A stretch of DNA of 64,000 nucleotides from CAWKAV01 sp963847735. Its GTDB lineage: Bacteria; Desulfobacterota; Desulfuromonadia; Desulfuromonadales; BM103. Positions 63,561 to 64,000 of this stretch are shown here, piece by piece. The stretch is taken from contig CAWKAV010000001.1 in the NCBI GenBank assembly GCA_963847735.1, forward strand, positions 1 to 64,000. The letters are read 5' to 3'. The translations under genes and the position numbers were made by a program. Numbering within the stretch: the stretch's first letter is position 1; each line of letters begins with the position of its first letter. The notes beneath the pieces were generated by a model. The model made no database searches and had not been told where the DNA came from. It saw only the letters and a program-made list of their open reading frames with translations.

Positions 63561-64000
63561 ATGCGTCTTCTCTTCTCCCTGAAACGTGCCCTGACAGTAA
63601 ACTTCCTCCTGGTTGCCTCTGTTCCTGTTCTCATCTTTGGGTTGCTCAATATTCAACTGATCACAAAACAGCAGCTTGAAGGTGTTCGTGAACGTAACAT
63701 GCTGCTGGCCAGGAACATCGCTGGAGAGGTGGAATCATTTCTTGTTGAAGTGCATTCTGATTTGAATCAAATCGAGCAAACGATCGCATCTGAAATCATT
63801 CAGCATCCTGCCGATATAGACCGTTTCCTCGCCAGCGTGGTTGGTAATTCACAGTTTTTCGAGTCGGTTTATCTGCTCGACAAGAATCATAAGATTACAC
63901 ATCTTGGGGTCCTGCCAATACTGCAATCGAGGCTCGATGATTATGCCGGACTCGATTTTTCCGGGCACTATCTGTTTCAATCCGGATCAGAGATCAAAAA
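63561..64000 (+). CDS. N-terminal part of a membrane sensor protein, cut by the window end
   Basis: The frame opens at ATG 63561 and stays open to base 64000. A first helix (ALTVNFLLVASVPVLIFGLL) is followed by an extracytoplasmic helix-rich then PAS/Cache-like stretch (LARNIAGEVESFLVEVHSDL, SVVGNSQFFESVYLLDKNHK). This is the usual start of a Cache-domain sensor histidine kinase or diguanylate cyclase; the output domain is outside the window. Confidence 0.75.
   Translation, partial: MRLLFSLKRALTVNFLLVASVPVLIFGLLNIQLITKQQLEGVRERNMLLARNIAGEVESFLVEVHSDLNQIEQTIASEIIQHPADIDRFLASVVGNSQFFESVYLLDKNHKITHLGVLPILQSRLDDYAGLDFSGHYLFQSGSEIK

Overview
The window is almost certainly a chimera. Bases 1 to about 2,840 look eukaryotic: a U-box ubiquitin-ligase-type protein with a polyglutamine tract, and a Rab GDP-dissociation inhibitor that starts abruptly, probably at an intron acceptor. 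A stramenopile or diatom source is a guess from general gene character. From about 3,300 to the end the DNA is bacterial. Tightly packed operons, several multiheme c-type cytochromes, a PpcA-like triheme cytochrome, a Geobacter-type frdCAB/sdhCAB operon and a cbb3 oxidase cluster point to a marine or sediment Desulfuromonadales-type bacterium (Desulfuromonas/Geopsychrobacter/Geobacter relatives). The join lies between about 2,843 and 3,307.

From 1 to about 19.6 kb, and once more in ccoI near 24.6 kb, most genes are broken by single-base frameshifts, although the conserved protein continues in another frame. From 26.2 kb onward every gene is intact. This looks like low-accuracy sequence near a contig end rather than mass pseudogenisation, so frame-corrected spans are given for those genes.

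Layout. 3.3-4.0 kb: a ~660 bp non-coding element (copy A) with a homologous inverted copy (B) at 21.8-22.5 kb. Each carries two copies of the same palindrome, and copy A is flanked by a 16-bp direct repeat. 4.2-7.1 kb: three multiheme cytochromes and a small secreted protein. 7.3-10.0 kb: rfbC and the cytochrome c maturation pair resB-ccsA (minus strand). 10.1-13.8 kb: a biotin operon bioW-bioF-bioH-bioC behind a BirA-type operator. 13.8-17.8 kb: an ArsR regulator, a CaCA exchanger, a DUF3108 protein and a family II pyrophosphatase. 18.1-21.8 kb: a PpcA-like cytochrome, an XRE regulator, a Cys-rich small protein, a hydrolase and an unknown membrane protein. 22.5-31.0 kb: a ten-gene minus-strand cbb3 operon (ccoN-O-Q-P-G-H-I-S, a YtkA/FixH-like protein, a SafE-like protein). 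31.2-40.5 kb: polyprenyl synthase, an NtrB/NtrC-type two-component pair, a methyltransferase and hypF. 40.6-46.7 kb: two paralogous secreted proteins followed by a 1,530-residue YadA-like trimeric autotransporter. 47-59 kb: an M16 peptidase pair, a YihY protein, two Gate-domain proteins with a CopA-type ATPase, a LOG-like protein, a DHH phosphoesterase, an amidase, rph and rdgB. 59.5-62.8 kb: the fumarate reductase/succinate dehydrogenase operon. 63-64 kb: a response regulator and the start of a sensor kinase.

Together the bacterial genes describe a respiratory, cytochrome-rich Gram-negative that can use extracellular or metal acceptors and low oxygen, makes its own biotin and carries a large surface adhesin. 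The most novel-looking items are the paired palindrome-bearing elements, the U-box/CesT-like/UIM protein, the redistribution of haem c domains between CcoO and CcoP, the coexistence of two pimelate routes in one biotin operon, and the adhesin with its two companion proteins.
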